A program made the position numbers and the translations under genes. DNA of 64,000 bases from Whalleya microplaca (Eukaryota > Ascomycota > Sordariomycetes > Xylariales > Xylariaceae): NCBI GenBank assembly GCA_022497155.1, contig MU385718.1, positions 620,001 to 684,000 of the forward strand, in the 5' to 3' direction. The notes below the pieces were generated by a model. The model was not told the DNA's origin and ran no database searches. It was given only the letters and a program-made list of their open reading frames with translations. Shown here piece by piece: positions 59,371-64,000 of this stretch. The stretch's first letter is position 1, and the number at the start of each line of letters is the position of its first letter.

Positions 59371-59745
59371 TCAAGCACCCTGGCGCTTCTTCGCCAGCCC
59401 TCCCAGCTTCTCCGCGGCCGCGACCAGACTCCGCTGATCGGCGCCGCGGATCAGGGGCTGCCCGTTGACGGCGACCTGCTTGCCCTCCTTGAAGAACATA
59501 AACGTCGGCATGGCGGTGACGCCGTAGGTGCGCGCGGCATCCTGCGCGTGGTCGACGTTGACCTTGGCGAAGGCGAGCACGCCCGGGATCGCGTGCTGCG
59601 CCGCCAGCGACTGGTAGTGCGGCGCGATCGCCTTGCAGGGCCCGCACCAGTCCGCGTAGAAGTCCACGGCCACGTAGGTCGTCGAGCCGAGCAGCGATTG
59701 CAGCTCCGCGTTGGAGCCGATATGGTGGAGCTTGTCGGCGCTCAT
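59371..59745 (-). CDS. Thioredoxin
   Basis: A single exon of 124 codons starting at the ATG at 59745. The redox-active site is WCGPC at residues 33-37 in the usual context FYADWCGPCKAI. The cis-proline is Pro80 (AMPTF). The remaining beta-strand pattern (VAVDFYA, LAFAKVNVD, TFMFFKEG) is complete. With no presequence, it is a cytosolic thioredoxin that reduces protein disulfides with electrons from thioredoxin reductase. A basic C-terminal extension (about residues 111-124, LAKKRQ) is slightly longer than in the classic 105-residue form. The upstream frame extension lacks an ATG and is not part of the gene. Confidence 0.95.
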   Translation of the reverse strand: MSADKLHHIGSNAELQSLLGSTTYVAVDFYADWCGPCKAIAPHYQSLAAQHAIPGVLAFAKVNVDHAQDAARTYGVTAMPTFMFFKEGKQVAVNGQPLIRGADQRSLVAAAEKLGGLAKKRQGA

Positions 59746-62700
59746 GCTTGGGGGTGGTTTTGGCCTCTGGTGGTGATGATGTTTGTATGTTGTGCTGGTT
59801 GATGGGTTTGAGGTAGCAGCGGGTGGTTCGGGTAACTTGGGTAGTTGAATTAGAAAAATTGGTTTGTTGTTGCAGGACGAATAATGAACCCCAGATAGAA
59901 GTTTCTAAGTATGAAAGTCGGGACTTTGGTTGATGGAGATTTGGTACAGCCTCTTGTACCCAGGGAAGACCAGCGAATGATGGGTGCAAACACGGAAGGT
60001 TCTACTAGGATCTAATGATTACTAAGTGAATACCTTCTTCACTTATGCAATATGCAACTAAATCACGTGATACCTTCCACCAACACTTAGTAGCTGGCAT
60101 TGATATACCATATTTGATTTCATTGGTTAAAACTTTCAAGCCTGTAAAAACAGATGTAGGCTATGCGTACCATAGTGATTATATCATCGGCGAAGTATAA
60201 TCATACCAGGCTTGTTCTAATAGTTAGGCTGACTGGTTCACTGTACATTTAATGCTAGGGAAGGAGCGGAGCTCCTTAGTTTTCCCTAGAGGCATGAAAC
60301 ATACGAGGCCATCTGTACTATTATACATATATACATCCCAAATTCCAAACCCGAAGGCATACCTGAAAGTCAGCCGGTTACCTTATGGGTTCGTGTCCGG
60401 AGCTAGGTGGGAGTAGCTGGTCCCTTGACAGTTAAGTAGTGCTAGTCAGGAGCTCTAAGTTCTAGTACAGAATGCATTGAGAGGGTTCCTTTATTAGAAA
60501 GTAAGTGGGAGTCAAGAAACATGTATTGTGGTCAAAGTCTAACGTGAGAGTGGTGTGGTTTCAAAACGAACTAGTCCTTTATCTAAACATCACTTTGTGC
60601 CATGCACGCTTTAGCTGTATCAATGGTACAACTTTACAAACGCTCATAAACATTCAATTGAAATGCTATGTGACAATACAATATACACCACGCAAGGCAT
60701 TGCCGTGCTTATACTGCCCTGAATATGGGACGTGAATTAGCATTTTATATTCTAATAAAGCTTAAGTCTCATACATAAACATTTCATACTACTATATGAA
60801 AACTTGAAAACATTGCTTATTTTTAGCCTCTCTAAAATGGATAATGCAATGTGTGAAAGGGACAAAAAAAGTAAAGTAAAAAAAAGAAATGTTTATACTA
60901 GTAGTCAGTAATTGTTTCAATGTTGTAGGACAGCTTAGGTTGGGGGGATTTGTCGGATCAGAATTCTGCACAGTTTATAGTGATCATCTACTAGCATGCT
61001 AGTTCACCTTGATGCTTTGATTTATCATCATATCCGAAATTTCGAAATTCGCATCCTCAGGAAACGAACCCAGGTCTCTGGGTAGGTACTTACATATTTC
61101 GGAATAAGTGCATGACCACTACACCACCGCATGCACCTATCCGAGGGGTAGCTCGGTTAATTGCAAATATATGGCCTATGCTTCAGTACCTAGGTACCCA
61201 GGTATTGACTACGTCGATTAACTGCATTTGCTTGTCCGGAGTTCATCAAGCACGGCCATGGAAATATGATGTAGCTTGCCGCATGTAGCATGGGCTTGAA
61301 ATCACGAAACAGTGGAAGCCATCTAATTGTACCAAAGTTACAGATGTAGGCGTCAATAAATGCTTAATCTGAAACGACTTCTAGTAGTATTTGGTATTAG
61401 CAACCTGGTGCTATGATGTGTTGTCTGGGGCCCGTGAGATCTTTCACGGCCTGGGGATATTATAGTGTGCAAGCCACTATATGTGGCTTTGGCCTTTCAT
61501 ATAGAAGCTATCATGGCATCATGGCAAGACAAAGCTACTCGAAGTCTTAACAGGTTGGAAATGCCCTTGAGGAGTTACGTATGTTCAAACACCATAGCAC
61601 AGTGAAGCACAGCAACAGTAGCTTGAAGTAATGACATGAGATATTGGCTTTGAGCACTGCTATCTGTGCTTGTAACAAAAAGGAATTATCTAAGGGGGGG
61701 GGGTTTAATCTAGTCTCCGGGATTCTTCTTGTCACTACCCACATTTTGGTTTCATATAATTAATCTAGCTATTTACTATTAAACTAATACAAAAGATACT
61801 TCTGCTGACCATGAGAAATATCAACTCAGAAATAGTCCTGAGTGGCTGGTGGGCTACTCCTTGGCTTTGGATACAGGCATACACTCGGGACTGCTGATAC
61901 TGCCCTACAAAGAAAAGTTTCCATATCCCTATCATAAGCTGATCATTTGATTTTGCTCCACACAATAAGGGGCCACCCTCGTATGTGTAGATAGCATCTG
62001 GGTGCCACATGGTCTACCGAGGATGGTCTTGCTCTGTCAGCAGGCAGCACTGTCTGTATCAATGAGAGCAGAGCGCTGCTGACCAATAGGCTAAATCGAC
62101 CGTGTCTACATCTTTTAATATGGATGGGAGGGTTTTATAAAACAAATACTGGTGAATCTGTTTTTGGCTTAGCTGTTAGACTCCTGAGGGGTTCAGATAG
62201 TCGTACGGCGGCATATCTAGAATGATGACAGATAACTCTTACAGTCTGGACACTCGAAAGTAGATGAGCGCCTTCCAGATGCTGGCTGCTGGTGAGAAGT
62301 TTTTGAAGATTTTCGGCTGAGGCCTTATATCTTGTCAGGACGGCTTGTGCATAGCGGCCACATTGGCGTCTCACATTCAGCATACATGTGTACATGTGAA
62401 CATGTGACTCCACCAATGATATAATCAATTAAACATGTTACATGTACTGCGTACCTATGACTTTACTGGTTTATAAGGATAACATGGATCGGCTATGGCC
62501 AAACCAAATTCTTGCCGAAGAATATCTGCTGTGACGCTTATTCTATATGCTTGTCATAATCCTCAGCGAGGAGCCTCATATTGGGGGTTGAATATTGGTG
62601 CGCTTCCACTGGTATGTGCATATCACATGTATGTACCTAGGCGAGCATCTCGTACTTACCGAAATGATGAGACTCGATCTCAGCAGATGCCATCAAAATT

Positions 62701-63856
62701 CTACTATAACGGGATCGAGGTTGTTACTTGTTTTGCTTCCTTTATAATAGAATGTAACAAGACGTTGAGTCACAGTTCCTGGCTTGCTAAATATTATGTC
62801 TTGGCTACTATTAGGATGAGTCAAACTGGATGGGACGACGCATGGCTCATAATGAGTCCACTGCAGTCTAAAGAGTCCGTAGCAGGGATGAAGCGCCTAC
62901 CACGAAATCAGCAGTAGATTGTATGTTGCTAGGTTTGTCCTGTCGTGGATGGGATATCAAGTATCTGGTAGGTGTGTAGATGTATCGATGCAAGAAATTT
63001 CTCCAGTACCCAACAGCAGCGTAAACTGCAAACAGGCCAGAGGGCAAGTGATCGAATAGAATTTCCTCTCTCCTCCAATTTCCCCTCCAAGGCCTGCCAT
63101 TGAAACCCCGAAGAGTCGACGAAAGCCAGAGTGAATATGGAGGATTGTGTTTTATGATGAAGAAGAAAGGGAAAAAAGAAAGCTCGAGACTGCCGCGCTA
63201 GAAATTTCAGTTTTACTGAACAGCAACGGGTGGGGCAGCCCTGTGCAGGTGCCCACAGTTGCGCCTTGTTGAAACGGCCCAACACTTTTCCGAAGTATCG
63301 TCTAAGCCACAGCACTGTAACCACGAACCCACTTATGATAGCCAGCCCACAGCAGCCGCAAGTGGTGGATGAATAATCCCAGGGGCCGAGTAGCCTCATT
63401 GGCTGGGCCAATCGTGGTTCGGCCAATTAAGGCCCAATAGAAAATAATACAAATGGTCCCCAGCCACTGCTATGGATACATGGTACTTAAAGTTACATGT
63501 ATCAAGGCCCCTCCGTGACTCCCTCTCATGCACATGCGCTGATCAGGCCCCCTGGTGATTTGTGGTTTTATCGTGTGTGCCTCGAACACGTCTCGACGCT
63601 TTTTGCCCCTCTCTTATTACCAACTTGTCTGCTTGTCAACCCTTTTCTGACATCACACCTTACATTTTACTTTTTAAGCCCAACTTCCTTTGTCTTGGGG
63701 TCGATTCTACCTTTGTGGTGCATTCGCTTTTGATAAGACTGTGCTTCGCTTTCGAGTCCAGGCCTGAATTGCTCAGTGCACATTGCACACCCATATTGCA
63801 CAGCTACCCCGCCATCTGTCCCTCCTATAGCACATTTTACATCTCCAACCACAACC
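59746..63856. other. AT-rich gene-poor region
   Basis: Four kilobases with thioredoxin promoter DNA at one end and PP28-like promoter DNA at the other. Two open frames of about 140-165 codons, at 62495-62917 (plus) and 62929-63426 (minus), have no recognisable domain or splice support and are not called. A cluster of ACATGT palindromes lies at about 62384-62440. The last 350 nt (63.5-63.85 kb) are CT-rich, as expected near a fungal transcription start. Confidence 0.45.
61050..61137 (-). ncRNA. Degenerate tRNA-like sequence
   Basis: On the minus strand a tRNA A-box-like GGTGTAGTGG (plus 61116-61125) is followed, about 55 nt on, by a B-box-like GGGTTCGTTTCC (plus 61060-61071). The ends TGCATGC and GGATGCG can pair at six of seven positions. 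A clear anticodon arm and a proper five-base T stem are missing. It looks like a tRNA pseudogene or the head of a tRNA-derived SINE, not a working tRNA gene. Confidence 0.35.
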
Positions 63857-64000
63857 ATGTCTGGACGTGGTGCTGCACCCGGTGCCAACTCCCGCGGCCG
63901 TGGGGGCAAGTTTAAGAAGTTCACTCGAGGAGGTAATTTACGGGATACCTAATTTTTAAAAATCTTCAGCAGACAGCTGACGTCCGTCTTACACCAGGTG
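63857..64000 (+). CDS. PP28-domain phosphoprotein, 5' part only
   Basis: The ATG at 63857 opens exon 1 (63857-63932), with the start of exon 2 at 63998 and the rest beyond the window. The 26 visible residues are Gly/Arg-rich and end in GGKFKKFTRGG. This matches the N-terminus of fungal proteins with the casein kinase substrate phosphoprotein PP28 domain (PDGFA-associated protein 1 family), small acidic/basic proteins linked to RNA or ribosome biology. The intron (65 nt) has a GTAATT donor and a CACCAG acceptor. The assignment rests on few residues; an RGG-type RNA-binding protein is the alternative. Confidence 0.65.

Noticed and set aside
62495..63426. Two neighbouring frames of 140 and 165 codons
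   Set aside because: Composition is unremarkable and no domain, splice site or start context supports either.

Overview
The window looks like nuclear DNA of a filamentous ascomycete (Pezizomycotina). The protein genes carry short (48-243 nt) GT-AG spliceosomal introns, several with CTAAC-type branch sites. Intergenic DNA is long and rich in microsatellites and TAGGTA/TACCTA words. The recognisable genes (Cbp6-like, Bsd2/NDFIP-like, DUF1275, Lee1-like CCCH, fungal rhodopsin-fold membrane protein, CYP52-type P450) are typical of this group. I cannot place the organism more finely. All exon models below were spliced by eye from splice sites, reading frame and family resemblance.

Layout. 1-10.5 kb: no supported gene, many simple repeats, ending in the promoter and leader of a CCCH zinc-finger gene (10.5-12.5 kb). 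12.5-24.8 kb: a second gene-poor stretch holding one NmrA-like reductase (16.9-17.8 kb), an open-frame remnant, and an AT-rich block. That block contains a 13-bp tandem repeat, an 89-bp tandem repeat and a tandem pair of tRNA-like units (20.6-21.3 kb). 24.8-43.7 kb: the gene-dense core, with an ABM-fold protein, mitochondrial acyl carrier protein, the TYKY/NDUFS8 subunit of complex I, a DUF1275 membrane protein, protein-L-isoaspartate methyltransferase, a Bsd2-like Rsp5 adaptor, a Cbp6-like cytochrome b assembly factor, a citrate carrier and two unrecognised proteins. 46.6-57.7 kb: a flavin monooxygenase, a seven-TM Pth11/rhodopsin-like protein, an NmrA-like reductase and a CYP52-type P450, interspersed with broken reading frames. 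57.7-64 kb: a thioredoxin, a degenerate tRNA-like sequence, and the first exon of a PP28-domain phosphoprotein cut by the window edge.

How the genes fit together. Four genes between 27.4 and 40.7 kb serve mitochondria: ACP and NDUFS8 (adjacent, same strand, both complex I), Cbp6-like (cytochrome b, complex III) and the citrate carrier (convergent with Cbp6-like). The 46.6-57.7 kb group combines two oxygenases, an NAD(P)-dependent reductase-fold protein and a membrane receptor-like protein. It could be a small catabolic or tailoring cluster, but there is no backbone enzyme, transporter or intact transcription factor, so this is only a hypothesis. The sequence shows no clear new multi-gene system. 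The least explained items are the tandem tRNA-like dimer beside the 89-bp repeats, the stop-interrupted frame between the divergent NmrA-like and P450 genes, and the two unrecognised spliced genes at 41.0-43.7 kb.
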